From Natrinema versiforme (GTDB taxonomy: Archaea > Halobacteriota > Halobacteria > Halobacteriales > Natrialbaceae): a stretch of DNA of 64,000 nt. The translations under genes and the position numbers were made by a program. Below the pieces are notes generated by a model. That model did no database searches, was not told the DNA's origin, and was given only the letters and a program-made list of their open reading frames with translations. How positions within the stretch are numbered: the stretch's first letter is position 1; each line of letters starts with the position of its first letter. This document shows, one piece after another, positions 42,588 through 51,355 of the stretch. The DNA lies in assembly GCF_005576615.1 (NCBI RefSeq), contig NZ_CP040330.1:1860001-1924000 (forward strand). Reading direction: 5' to 3'.

Positions 42588-43757
42588 TTATCGAACCGCC
42601 TGCGTCGCGGCGTCCATGATCTCGAGCGCTTCCTTCAACTCCTCCGTGCCGGTCGCGTAGGAGAGTCGCGCGTAGCCCTCGCCGTTCGCGCCGAAGGCGT
42701 CGCCGGGGACGACCACCACGCCGCGCTCGAGCACTTCGTCACACCAGCCGTCGGGGACCTTCGGCATCGCGTAGAAGGCGCCTTCGGGTGTGGGGACCTC
42801 GAGTCCGGCGTCGGTGAGCCCGTCCAGGACGAGGTCCCGCCGCTGTTCGAACGTCTCGACCATCTCCTGGACCGGCTCCTGCGGACCGGTCAGGGCGGCC
42901 TCGGCGGCGAACTGCGCGGGCGCGGAGGCACAGGCCTGTCCGTACTGGTGGACCCGGAGCATGCGCTCGATGCGGCGATTGGTCTGCGTCGCGCCGTCGG
43001 CGCGACGAGGCGAAGGCGGCGAAGCCGCCCCAGCGACGACCCAGCCGAGCCGCCAGCCGGTCATCGAGTAGGTCTTCGAGCAGGCGCTGATGACGACCAC
43101 GTTGTCCGTGTCGGCGAATTTCAGCGGCGAGTGGTGCTCGCCCTCGAAGACGATGTGTTCGTAGACTTCGTCGGAGAGACAGAGCACGTCGTGCTCGTCG
43201 GCGATGCGGGCGAACTCGCGCATGTCGGCCTCGCTCTGGACGGCCCCCGTCGGGTTCGCGGGGCTGTTGACGATAAACGCCGCCGTCTCCTCGGTGATGG
43301 CGTCCTCGACAGTGGCGGGATCGAGGGTGAGATCCTCCCGGAGCCCGACCGGCTTCGGCGTGCCGTCGGCGATGTGAGTCAGCGCGTCGTAGGAGACGAA
43401 GCCGGGATCCGGGAAGATGACCTCCTCGCCGGGATCGACGTGGGCCTCGAGCGCGAGGTGCAACGCCTCGCTGCCGCCGGACGTGGCGATCACGTCACCG
43501 GGATCGACCTCGAGACCGTAGTCGCGGTCGTACTTCGCCGAAATTGCCTCCCGGAGCTGTTGGGTGCCCTTGTTGGAGGTGTAGGCGTCGGCCCGGCCGG
43601 ATTCGATCGCTTCGATCGCGCCGCGGCGAGCGTGGGCGGGGGTCGGGAAATCGGGCTGTCCGAGCCCGAGGTTGATCGCGTCGTCGCCCGCGGCCTCGAA
43701 CACTTCGCGGATGCCGCTGATCGACACCTGCTCGACTCGCCGTGCGAATTCGGTCAT
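42588..43757 (-). CDS. Class I/II aminotransferase (aspartate aminotransferase-like) with palindromic insertion
   Basis: 389 residues from ATG 43757; the frame is open far upstream but only this part matches. NLGLGQPDFPTP, NSPANPTGAV, SDEVYEHIVFEG and the PLP Lys228 in SACSKTYSMTGWRLGW are typical of subgroup I-gamma aminotransferases. After GWVV the sequence has about 15-18 extra residues (AASPPSPRRADGATQTNR, about 243-261) before RRIERMLRVHQYGQACASA. The DNA there is palindromic (42988-43029). The insertion keeps the frame, so the enzyme may still fold if the loop is external. Confidence 0.9.
   Translation of the reverse strand: MTEFARRVEQVSISGIREVFEAAGDDAINLGLGQPDFPTPAHARRGAIEAIESGRADAYTSNKGTQQLREAISAKYDRDYGLEVDPGDVIATSGGSEALHLALEAHVDPGEEVIFPDPGFVSYDALTHIADGTPKPVGLREDLTLDPATVEDAITEETAAFIVNSPANPTGAVQSEADMREFARIADEHDVLCLSDEVYEHIVFEGEHHSPLKFADTDNVVVISACSKTYSMTGWRLGWVVAGAASPPSPRRADGATQTNRRIERMLRVHQYGQACASAPAQFAAEAALTGPQEPVQEMVETFEQRRDLVLDGLTDAGLEVPTPEGAFYAMPKVPDGWCDEVLERGVVVVPGDAFGANGEGYARLSYATGTEELKEALEIMDAATQAVR
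42988..43029. repeat. Palindromic mini-insertion inside the aminotransferase gene
   Basis: Two adjacent dyads: GTCGCGCC(42988-42995)/GGCGCGAC(42999-43006) around a 3-nt loop, and GGCGGC(43015-43020)/GCCGCC(43024-43029) around GAA. They coincide with extra residues not expected in the aminotransferase fold. Confidence 0.6.
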
Positions 43758-43898
43758 GGCTACACGGGGGTTGTCGACCCCGATAACTCTTGATGTGTTC
43801 GCCAGTCGCGTCAAACGGCTATCAGAAGCCGTGAGACTCTTGTCTGCGAGACTAACAGTGCCACAAGGAATATGCCCTCCCTCTCGAATTCTGGGATA

Positions 43899-44561
43899 AT
43901 GACGACATCTCGACGATCGCTGCTCGCCGCGGGCGCGACCGGGACGCTCGCACTGACAGCAGGCTGTCTCGACTTCGTCCTCGGCAACGGACCGCTCGAG
44001 TTCAGTTCCGACCGCGTCGCACCGACCGACGAGGCCCTCGAGGAGACCGGCTACGACGAGAAAGAGGTTACCGAGGAGACGATCGATCGAACCGTCGAAC
44101 TCCCCGCCGGCATCGAACGCGACGTGGAGGCCTCGATCTGGACCTCGGTCTACTCCAAACAGCTCGAATACAAGGGGCAAGAGCGCGAGGGCAGCGCCTT
44201 CGCGGCCGTCTCGATCCCGGGGATGGAGGTCGCCGGCCGCTCGGTCAACCCGCTCGACGACATGTCGAACGAGGAGTTGCTCGCGGAGTTCCTGAACCAG
44301 ATCGACGGCGGCGAGATCCGCAACATCCAGCACGAGGAGTCGTTCGAACTCCCGATTCTGGACGAGCAACGCGAAACCGACGTCTTCATGGGCGAATCCG
44401 ACCTCGCGGGCGAGCCGATCGACATCGAGATCAAGATCACGTCGTTCACCCACGAGGACGATCTGCTCGTCTTGCTCGGAACCCTCCCGAAGATGAATAC
44501 GAAGGAATCCGCGAACGTCGAAGTGCTGATGGAGTCCGTCGAGCACCCGTTCGATAGCTAA
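43899..44561 (+). CDS. Tat lipoprotein, DUF6517-like
   Basis: 220 residues from ATG 43899, giving the compact signal MTTSRRSLLAAGATGTLALT then AGC lipobox; an ATG at 43872 would add nine residues before the twin Arg. The mature part has LEFSSDRVAPTDEALEETGY, NPLDDMSNEELLAEFLNQ and a late strand-rich half, as I remember for the haloarchaeal DUF6517 family. Probably anchored to the outer face of the membrane. Function unknown; adjacent genes give no clue. Confidence 0.72.
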   Translation: MTTSRRSLLAAGATGTLALTAGCLDFVLGNGPLEFSSDRVAPTDEALEETGYDEKEVTEETIDRTVELPAGIERDVEASIWTSVYSKQLEYKGQEREGSAFAAVSIPGMEVAGRSVNPLDDMSNEELLAEFLNQIDGGEIRNIQHEESFELPILDEQRETDVFMGESDLAGEPIDIEIKITSFTHEDDLLVLLGTLPKMNTKESANVEVLMESVEHPFDS

Positions 44562-44687
44562 AGTCATCTCGAGCCGGTAGGTAGGCAAACGCGTCTGCGT
44601 TCTCTCGAGCGCTCATCGCGTAGCGCCGCGGCTCTCGGTCACTGAAAATGGCTGAAATGGGGAACTGCGCCGAACGGCGACGCGGCG

Positions 44688-45554
44688 TTAGTAGAACTCG
44701 CGGACGAGATCCATCGCGTCCTCGGGCGCGCCGTCGGGGATCTCGGACATGTCCTCGGTAACGCCGTGCTGTTCGTGATACGGCACGGAGTTTTCGTCCT
44801 GATACATCACGCCTTGGTATTCCTTATCACTGTCGAGGATGACTTCCTTGGCGGCCTCGTAGTCGTTCGGATCGTGGTCCTCGTCCTCCTGCAGGTCGAC
44901 GAGGTTGTCGCGGAAGTAGTCGTAGGTGTCGACGTCGTTGAACGTGACACAGGGACTGAAGACGTTGACGAAGCCGAAGCCGTCGTGCTCGATGGCTTCC
45001 TGCACGATCTCGGCGTGGCGCATCGCGTCGGAACTGAACGACTGCGCGATGAAGGACGCGCCGGAGGCCAGCGCCAGTGCGAGCGGGTTGACCGGCGGCT
45101 GTTTGGGGCCCTCGGGGGTCGTGCTGGTCTCGAAGTCCGAGCGCGAGGTCGGCGAGGCCTGTCCCTTCGTCAGGCCGTAGATGCGGTTGTCCATGACCAC
45201 GTAGGTCATGTCGACGTTCCGGCGGACCGCGTGGACGAAGTGACCGGCACCGATCGAGTAGCCGTCACCGTCGCCGCCGGCGACCATGACCTCGACGTCG
45301 GGCCGGGCCATCTTGACGCCGGTTCCGACCGGCAGGGCGCGACCGTGGACTCCGTGCAGCGCGTAGCTGTGCATGTAGGTCCCGATCTTGCCGGAACAGC
45401 CGATCCCGGCCACCACGAAGGTGTTGTCGGGATCGTTGCCGGTGTTCGCGAGGGCTTTCATCATGCCGTTCATCGTCCCGAAGTCGCCGCATCCGGGACA
45501 CCACGTCGGCTGCTTGTCGGACTTGAAGTCGGTAAATCGTACGTCGGAGCTCAT
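44688..45554 (-). CDS. korB: 2-oxoacid:ferredoxin oxidoreductase beta subunit (KorB-type)
   Basis: 288 residues. ThDP site GGDGDGYSIGAGHFVHA...VMDNRIYGLTKGQ and [4Fe-4S] ligands Cys19, Cys22 (TWCPGCGDFG), Cys53 (GCSGKIG) and a later Cys in NVFSPCVTFND. It decarboxylates a 2-oxoacid with CoA and reduces ferredoxin, replacing NAD-linked dehydrogenase complexes in haloarchaea. Size favours the 2-oxoglutarate (Kor) over the pyruvate (Por) enzyme. It overlaps the alpha gene by ATGA and is surely cotranscribed. Confidence 0.88.
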   Translation of the reverse strand: MSSDVRFTDFKSDKQPTWCPGCGDFGTMNGMMKALANTGNDPDNTFVVAGIGCSGKIGTYMHSYALHGVHGRALPVGTGVKMARPDVEVMVAGGDGDGYSIGAGHFVHAVRRNVDMTYVVMDNRIYGLTKGQASPTSRSDFETSTTPEGPKQPPVNPLALALASGASFIAQSFSSDAMRHAEIVQEAIEHDGFGFVNVFSPCVTFNDVDTYDYFRDNLVDLQEDEDHDPNDYEAAKEVILDSDKEYQGVMYQDENSVPYHEQHGVTEDMSEIPDGAPEDAMDLVREFY

Positions 45555-47308
45555 TGTGCTGGCACCTCTTCGGTGAGTTTGTCGGTAATGTCGTCTGCGA
45601 GTTCGTCCGCCTTGAATCGAACGCCCGTATACTTGTTAATGCGCTTCACGCGGGTAAGCACGTCGTGTTCGATCACGTCGGCGAACTGCCCGGTCGCGTT
45701 ACACTCGACGACGATCGTCTCCTCGGCAGCCTCGATCTCCTCGGTCAGATCTGGCCGCGGGAAGATGTAGGGCACCGAGATGACGCGGACGTCGATCCCG
45801 TCGTCCTCGAGGTAGTCGAGCGCTTCGATGAGCGCGCCTTCGTTCGACCCCCACGAGATGATGAGGTTGTCCGCGTCCGGGTTGCCGAACTCGCGGTAGT
45901 CCCAGTCCTCGTTCTCTCGTGCGGTTTCGACTTTGCGGTTTCGTTTGTTGACCTGATGGACGCGCTCGTCTTCTTCCTCCGTCCGACGGCCGAGTTCGTC
46001 GTGCTCGAGGCCGGTGGACATGTGGGCGGCGTCGGTCGTGCCGGGGATGGCACGCGGGCTGACGCCGTCTTCGGTGACGGCGTGGGCGCGGAAGTGGCCC
46101 TGCGCGTCGAGCCACTCGTCGACCTCGTCCTCGTCGACGAGCTTGCCGCGGTCGATCTCGACCTCGTCCATGTCGAAGGCCTCCGGCGGGAACGTCTGTT
46201 CGGTGACCGACATCGCCAGATCGGAGACCAGGAAGACCGGCGTCTGATACTTCTCCGCGAGGTTGAACGCCTCGACCGTCTTCCAGAAACACTCGGTGAT
46301 CGAGGTGGGGGCGACGACGAATCGCGGGACCTCGCCGTGGCCGCCGTAGAGCGCCATATTGAGGTCGCCCTGTTCCTGTTTCGTCGGCATCCCCGTGGAG
46401 GGACCGGAGCGCTGGATGTCGGCGATGACGAGCGGCGTCTCGCTGGTCGCGACCAGCCCGAAGGTTTCGGTCATGAGGTCGATCCCGGCACCCGACGTGG
46501 CGGTCATCGATCGGGCACCGGCGCGTGCGGCCCCGAGTGACATGTTGATCGCCGACAGCTCGTCTTCGGCCTGCACGACGTGGCCGCCGTAGTCCTCGAT
46601 CCGTTCGGTGAGATACTCCATGATCGACGTCGCGGGCGTGATCGGATAGCCGGCGTAGAACCGACAGCCGGCCGCGAGTGCCCCCATCCCGACGGCCTCG
46701 TTCCCGTTGAGGAGGACGTAATCGTTGTCCGTCGTGTCGATGTTGTAGCCGAGGTGGTCCAGATCGTAGTTCTCCTGGACGTATTCCTGTCCCGCGCGGG
46801 CGGCTTCCTTGTTGTTCTCGACGATCTTCGATCCCTTGCCACCGAAGCGCTTCTCGAGGGCTTCGTCCAGATATTCGACATCGAAGCCGGTGATCTCACA
46901 CGCGGCACCGAGCGCGACGATGTTGCGCATGATCGCGCCGCCGGCCTCCTCGGCCAGCGACTTCAGCGGGACGTCGACCGCCGTCATCTCCTCGGGAATC
47001 TCGGCGTCCCACGAGCGCTCGCCGTCGTAGATGATGGCGCTGCCCTCGTGGAGTTCGTCCAAGTTCTCGTCGATCGTCCGCTGGGTGAGCGCGACCAGGA
47101 TGTCGAGTCGGTCGACGACGCTCTGGACCTTGTCGACGGAGGTCCGAATCTTGTAGGCCGTGTACCCGCCGCGGATACGCGACGCGAAGTCTTTGGAGGT
47201 GAATACGTGCCGTCCGGCTCGGGCGAGTGCCTGAGCGAAGATCTTACCCGTGGAGTCGATGCCGTCCCCGGCCTCGCCTCCGACCGCCCAGTTGAGGTCC
47301 TCAGCCAT
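45551..47308 (-). CDS. korA: 2-oxoacid:ferredoxin oxidoreductase alpha subunit with fused gamma domain (KorA-type)
   Basis: 585 residues from ATG 47308; an open upstream extension is rejected because the TATA box lies within it. Residues about 1-180 are the gamma domain (NWAVGGEAGDGIDSTGKIFA, ASRIRGGYTAYKIRT). From about 210 the alpha domain follows (AGCRFYAGYPITPATSIMEY, TATSGAGIDLMTETFGL, PSTGMPTKQEQGDLNMALYG), ending in a CoA-side domain. Together with the beta gene it forms the two-subunit haloarchaeal enzyme. Pyruvate specificity cannot be excluded. Confidence 0.9.
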   Translation of the reverse strand: MAEDLNWAVGGEAGDGIDSTGKIFAQALARAGRHVFTSKDFASRIRGGYTAYKIRTSVDKVQSVVDRLDILVALTQRTIDENLDELHEGSAIIYDGERSWDAEIPEEMTAVDVPLKSLAEEAGGAIMRNIVALGAACEITGFDVEYLDEALEKRFGGKGSKIVENNKEAARAGQEYVQENYDLDHLGYNIDTTDNDYVLLNGNEAVGMGALAAGCRFYAGYPITPATSIMEYLTERIEDYGGHVVQAEDELSAINMSLGAARAGARSMTATSGAGIDLMTETFGLVATSETPLVIADIQRSGPSTGMPTKQEQGDLNMALYGGHGEVPRFVVAPTSITECFWKTVEAFNLAEKYQTPVFLVSDLAMSVTEQTFPPEAFDMDEVEIDRGKLVDEDEVDEWLDAQGHFRAHAVTEDGVSPRAIPGTTDAAHMSTGLEHDELGRRTEEEDERVHQVNKRNRKVETARENEDWDYREFGNPDADNLIISWGSNEGALIEALDYLEDDGIDVRVISVPYIFPRPDLTEEIEAAEETIVVECNATGQFADVIEHDVLTRVKRINKYTGVRFKADELADDITDKLTEEVPAQ

Positions 47309-47330
47309 GTTGTCCTGAGCCTTACCCCCC

Positions 47331-47335
47331 ATAAA
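47331..47335 (-). promoter_or_regulatory. TATA box for the KorAB operon
   Basis: TTTAT on the minus strand, centred 25 nt upstream of ATG 47308. Confidence 0.5.
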
Positions 47336-47552
47336 TGAAAAGGCTTCTGAAACCCCAACCGACAGATTGCGACGACGAATGATATATTCGGCATAGACAA
47401 ACACGACGATTAGTCGTTATTAATTACGAAGACGGCGATATCTCGAGAAAGAAACGGCGACGCGGAGAATTTGTAATTGAGTTCCGAGTAATACTCCGGA
47501 GCATCGAATAGGTACGCAAGTCGACCCGTCGTCAGTGGCGGAACGGAACGCC

Positions 47553-47559
47553 TTTTCAA
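47553..47559 (+). promoter_or_regulatory. TATA-like box for the FNR-like gene
   Basis: TTTTCAA centred 26 nt before ATG 47582. Confidence 0.45.
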
Positions 47560-47581
47560 CCGGCCGCCGAACGAATTCGAC

Positions 47582-48220
47582 ATGGAAGGGACCCCAGTCA
47601 CTGTCGAATCGGTCAGCGAAGTCGGCCCCGATACCGTCACGCTCGAGCTCGCGACGCCCGAGGGGTTCGACGCCCTGCCGGGACAGTTCGTCCTGCTCCG
47701 GGCCCGGCCCGACGACGAGGTGCTCTCGCGCCACTACACGCTCTCGTCGCCCGCCGTCGGCGAGACGTTCGAACTCACCGTCGGCGTCGACCCGGACGGC
47801 GACCTCTCGCCGTGGCTCGCTGCCCTCGAGGGCGGCGAGACCGTCCACGTCGACGGACCGTTCGGCCGGATCACCTACGAGGGCGAGGACGACGTCGTCG
47901 CGGTCGCCGGCGGCCCGGGGGTCGGCCCCGCGGTTGCGATCGCCGAAGCGGCCCACGACGCCGGACACGACGCCGTCGTGATCTATCAGGCCGACGAACC
48001 CGCCCACACCGAGCGCCTCGAGGCGCTCGAGGACGCGGGCGCGACGGTCGTCTTCGTTGACGGTGACGCGGCCGACGAACTGGCGGACGCGATCGCGTCC
48101 CACCGCGAGGACGGGCAGCTGTACGCCTTCGGCTTCGACGGCTTCGTCACGGCCGTCGCCGACGCGATCGAGGACGCCGGCGGCGACGCCGACGAGGCGC
48201 TGATCGAGAACTTCGGCTGA
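47582..48220 (+). CDS. Ferredoxin reductase-like FAD/NAD-binding flavoprotein
   Basis: 212 residues. FAD motif SRHYTLSSP near residue 50 (RxYT/S) and dinucleotide loop VAVAGGPGVGPAVAIAEAA near residue 107 identify the FNR superfamily. No Cys cluster is present, unlike PyrK, so it is likely a simple reductase for ferredoxin or another carrier. It lies divergent from the KorAB operon (273 nt), a suggestive but unproven link to ferredoxin reoxidation. Confidence 0.82.
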   Translation: MEGTPVTVESVSEVGPDTVTLELATPEGFDALPGQFVLLRARPDDEVLSRHYTLSSPAVGETFELTVGVDPDGDLSPWLAALEGGETVHVDGPFGRITYEGEDDVVAVAGGPGVGPAVAIAEAAHDAGHDAVVIYQADEPAHTERLEALEDAGATVVFVDGDAADELADAIASHREDGQLYAFGFDGFVTAVADAIEDAGGDADEALIENFG

Positions 48221-48278
48221 CGACGGCGGCGGCCGCGCTATCGGATCGGCCTCGAGTCGCCGACCGACGGACTCGCTC

Positions 48279-48749
48279 TTACTCTCGAGGATCCTCGGAC
48301 AGTCCCAGTTTCACGAACACGAGCGCCGCCCCCAGCAGCGCGGCATTTTTCGCGAAGTGGAAGAACTCCTGTTGTCGCAGTTCGGGGTCGTCGACCGTCC
48401 AGAAGTCGTGCATCACCGGCGTCGCACCGGCGAAAAATCCCGCGACCGCGGCGGCCGACGCGGCGGGGACTCGCCACAGCGCCACGCCGAGACCGCCGAA
48501 CAGGAGCCCGCCGCTCGTCGCCGGCACCGACAGCGACGGGATCGGCGCGTTCTTCGACTCGGCGTACTGGATCCGCGCCTCGAGGTTCCGGAGGTTGTCC
48601 ATTGCCATGAACGCGAGGACGGCACCGAACAGGACCCGCCCGAGCCGGGACGGCCCGCTCTCGGCGACCGAGTTCTCGTCCGCTTCCGCCCGGCGGAGCG
48701 TTCCACGCTCGCTACTGTGTTGCGTCTCGCGCTGGAAGGGGCTACGCAT
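48279..48749 (-). CDS. DoxX-family membrane protein
   Basis: 156 residues from ATG 48749; upstream open sequence is rejected. After a polar N-terminus, four hydrophobic helices appear (LGRVLFGAVLAFMAMDNL; SGGLLFGGLGVALWRVP; ASAAAVAGFFAGATPVMHDF; KNAALLGAALVFVKLG). The HDFW...EFFHFAKNAALLGAAL block is typical of DoxX/SURF4-like proteins. Role unclear; some members associate with thiosulfate or redox enzymes. Confidence 0.8.
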   Translation of the reverse strand: MRSPFQRETQHSSERGTLRRAEADENSVAESGPSRLGRVLFGAVLAFMAMDNLRNLEARIQYAESKNAPIPSLSVPATSGGLLFGGLGVALWRVPAASAAAVAGFFAGATPVMHDFWTVDDPELRQQEFFHFAKNAALLGAALVFVKLGLSEDPRE

Positions 48750-48856
48750 ACGGTGGCGTAGACGCGCGACGGGTTTCAGTACGGCCGTGACATTTGCGTG
48801 TCTCGCGAGCGCTGACAGTCTCTGAAAAACACAGGTTAGAGCCCGTGACAAAGGTG

Positions 48857-48861
48857 TTTAT
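48857..48861 (+). promoter_or_regulatory. TATA box for the acidic Tat lipoprotein
   Basis: TTTAT centred 26 nt before ATG 48885; decides for this ATG over one 15 nt upstream. Confidence 0.5.
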
Positions 48862-48884
48862 CCCTCACCGTGGTGGGATCGCGT

Positions 48885-49844
48885 ATGCGACGACGAGACC
48901 TCCTCGCCGGCACGACCGGCGCGATCTGTGGACTGGCCGGTTGTACGGGCTCGACGTTCGAACGGCTCCAGTCGGAGCGTCCGGATATCGATGACGAATC
49001 CGCCGACTCGAGCGACGGAACCGACCGGGACGCCGCCGAACCGGAAGCGGACGACCCGATCGTCGTCGGCGACCCCGACGAGGTGCCGTTCCTCGCCGCG
49101 CACCCGCCACACGAACTCGAGTTACGGAACGAGGGCGAGACGGATCGAACGATCTCCGTTGAGATTACGACCGACGGCGGCGATGGCGGCGGGAGCGACG
49201 GTGGCGATAGCGAGGACAGTAGCGACGAGCGAGATGATAACGCACTGCTCGAGCGCGATCTCGACATCGCGGCGGGCGAGGCGCTCGAACTCGTCCTCGT
49301 CGAGCCGCGGTCGTACACGGTCACCGTGGCCACGAGTAGCGACGACGGCACGAGTCAGTCGACCGTGACCGACGGCGTCGACCGGCGGCCGTTCGACTGT
49401 ACTCGCTCTCGAACGAGCATCGCGCTCAGCGAATCCGGCGTGCAGACCGAATCGACCTCGACGTCGATCCCCTGTCCAGTGCCCGAAGTCACGGACGCGT
49501 CGCTCGCGGTCGGCGAGGGGGAGTGTGCGGGCCGGACCGACGGCGACGGTGCGACCGTCGAGTTCGCGGACGAGGCCGTCGTCGTCGACGGCGACATCGG
49601 AACGCCGACGCCCTGTCACGGCCTGTCGCTCGCGGACGCGGCCTACGACGAGGGCGGTGACGTTCTCACGGTGACCGTCGCCGTCGGCGAACAGGAAGCC
49701 GACAACTGTACCGACTGCCTCGGCGTCGTCGACTACGAGGCGCGGATCGACCTCTCGGGGCGCTATCCGAACCGCGTCGAAGTCCATCATCGGAGCGACG
49801 AGGAGGACCAGCAGATCACCGCGGCCGAGTATTCGGCGGACTAA
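48885..49844 (+). CDS. Large acidic Tat lipoprotein, unknown family
   Basis: 319 residues from ATG 48885: MRRRDLLAGTTGAICGLAGC is a twin-Arg lipoprotein signal. The mature N-terminus is very acidic with a Gly/Asp/Ser-rich stretch near residue 100 (DGGDGGGSDGGDSEDSSDER). A beta-rich domain follows with several Cys (DCTRSRTS; IPCPVPEV; TPCHGLSLADAAYDE; NCTDCLGVV) and the sequence VTVAVGEQEADNCTDCLG. Probably a surface protein with disulfides; function unknown. Confidence 0.75.
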   Translation: MRRRDLLAGTTGAICGLAGCTGSTFERLQSERPDIDDESADSSDGTDRDAAEPEADDPIVVGDPDEVPFLAAHPPHELELRNEGETDRTISVEITTDGGDGGGSDGGDSEDSSDERDDNALLERDLDIAAGEALELVLVEPRSYTVTVATSSDDGTSQSTVTDGVDRRPFDCTRSRTSIALSESGVQTESTSTSIPCPVPEVTDASLAVGEGECAGRTDGDGATVEFADEAVVVDGDIGTPTPCHGLSLADAAYDEGGDVLTVTVAVGEQEADNCTDCLGVVDYEARIDLSGRYPNRVEVHHRSDEEDQQITAAEYSAD

Positions 49845-49899
49845 CGGCCAAAAAGGGGCCGAAAGCGGCGGCAAATCGACCCGATATCGGCGGCTCGAA

Positions 49900-50283
49900 T
49901 CAGTGCTCGACGAGTTCGACCAGAATCCCGCCGGTGTCCGCCGGGTGCAAGAATGCCACCGAGTGGCCCCACGCGCCCGGTCGCGGCTCCTCGTCGATCA
50001 GCGTCACGTCGTGGTCGCGGACCGTCTCGAGGGCACCCTCGAGGTCGTCCGTCGCGAGCGCGAGGTGATGGACGCCCGCCCCGTCGTCCTCGAGGTAGCG
50101 CGAAATCGTCCCCTCCTCGAGCGGCTCGAGCAGTTCGAAATAGCCGTCGCCGCAGTCGAGGAAGACGACTCGCATGCCGTCGAACGCCTCCTCGTGGGCG
50201 ACCTCGAGGCCGAAAAGGTCGCCGTACAGTGCCGCGAGGTCCGCTGCGTCGTCGGTCGCGATCCCGGCGTGATCGAAGTGCAT
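49900..50283 (-). CDS. mce: Methylmalonyl-CoA epimerase
   Basis: 127 residues from ATG 50283. VOC (glyoxalase) fold in two beta-alpha-beta-beta-beta units with metal ligands His5 (MHFDHAGIATDD), Glu in GYFELLEP, His in GVHHLALATDD and Glu in GGILVELVEH. It interconverts (S)- and (R)-methylmalonyl-CoA in propionyl-CoA metabolism. The mutase large subunit lies at 53917-55599, separated by two unrelated genes on the same strand. Confidence 0.9.
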   Translation of the reverse strand: MHFDHAGIATDDAADLAALYGDLFGLEVAHEEAFDGMRVVFLDCGDGYFELLEPLEEGTISRYLEDDGAGVHHLALATDDLEGALETVRDHDVTLIDEEPRPGAWGHSVAFLHPADTGGILVELVEH

Positions 50284-50377
50284 CGTAATCGTACTGCGTG
50301 GAGGGGCCGTGTTACTGTTATGATTTTTCGTTGGATTCGATCCGGATCGAGCGACGGACTGTGGCGTCAGCGGCCGA

Positions 50378-51211
50378 TCACTCGAGCCCCAACTGCGCGG
50401 CCAGTCGATCCGAAACCCCGCCGCCGAGGTCGAACACGGCGCGCATCTCCTCGGGCGAGAGTTCGAAGTCGAAGATATCGGCGTTCGCCTCGATGTGTTC
50501 CCGACTCGCCGCCTTCGGAATGGCCGCGACGAAGGGGTGCTGGACGAGCCATCGCAACGCGACCTGTGCCGCCGACTTGCCGTATGGCTCCCCGATCGCC
50601 GCCAGCCGCTCGTCGCCGACGACATCGCCCTCCGCGAGTGGGCTGTACGCCGTCAGGAGGACCTCGTTCTCGAGACAGTACGCGAGGAGGTCATCGCGCC
50701 GGTGGAAGGGATGGTACTCCACCTGATTCGTGATGATCGGCGTTTCGGAACGGGCGATCGCGTCCTCGAGCCCGTCGACCCCGAAGTTGCTAATGCCGAT
50801 GTGGTCGACCAGCCCGTCACGTTGCAGGTCGTTCATCGCACCGATCGTCTCCGCGAGCGGCGCTTCGTCGCTCGGTCCGTGTAACAACAGGAGGTCGACG
50901 GTTTGGAGTTCGAGCCGCTCGAGGCTCGCCTGCGTGGATTCGCGCACGTCTGCGGGGGCCGCGTTGTCGGGGTGGACCTTCGTCACGACGAAGACGTCCT
51001 CGCGGTCGACCTCGCTTTCGGCGATCGCCCGGCCGACCGCGGCCTCGTTGTCGTACAGCTGGGCGGTGTCGACGTGTCGGTAGCCGACCGCCAGTGCGGT
51101 TTCGACGGCTCGCCGGCAGTCGTCGCCGGTCATGCGCGCAGTACCGAGCCCGAGCGCCGGGACCTCGGCCCCTTGCGCGATGACGGTCCCCGTCGTCGTA
51201 TTCGTGCTCAT
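50378..51211 (-). CDS. Aldo/keto reductase
   Basis: 277 residues from ATG 51211. The full catalytic tetrad is visible: Asp48 and Tyr53 (RHVDTAQLYDNEAAVG), Lys78 (VTKVHPDN) and His111 (LLLLHGPSD). NADPH site near residues 215-240 (AIPKAASREHIEANADIF). Reduces aldehydes, keto esters or sugars; 2,5-diketo-gluconate reductase-like. Lies between mce and the sugar dehydrogenase on the same strand with short gaps, but without evidence for a shared pathway. Confidence 0.92.
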   Translation of the reverse strand: MSTNTTTGTVIAQGAEVPALGLGTARMTGDDCRRAVETALAVGYRHVDTAQLYDNEAAVGRAIAESEVDREDVFVVTKVHPDNAAPADVRESTQASLERLELQTVDLLLLHGPSDEAPLAETIGAMNDLQRDGLVDHIGISNFGVDGLEDAIARSETPIITNQVEYHPFHRRDDLLAYCLENEVLLTAYSPLAEGDVVGDERLAAIGEPYGKSAAQVALRWLVQHPFVAAIPKAASREHIEANADIFDFELSPEEMRAVFDLGGGVSDRLAAQLGLE

Positions 51212-51295
51212 GGACGGCCGTACACCGCCGCTCGGTATCAAGGTCACCCCGGCGAGGAACGACCGCCGACCGATATCGCTGCTCGGCGGATTCCG

Positions 51296-51302
51296 AAAAA
51301 AA
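51296..51302 (-). terminator. T-tract terminator after the sugar dehydrogenase gene
   Basis: Seven consecutive T on the minus strand about 55 nt past the TAA at 51356; oligo-T tracts end archaeal transcription. Confidence 0.45.
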
Positions 51303-51355
51303 TCGTCGACGGCGCGAGTCGATCGGCTCTCCGTCGCGGGTGACGACTCGAGGCG

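Noticed and set aside
43758-44588. N-terminal extension of the aminotransferase to 666 codons
   Set aside because: The extension is antisense to the DUF6517-like lipoprotein gene and has no homology to aminotransferases.
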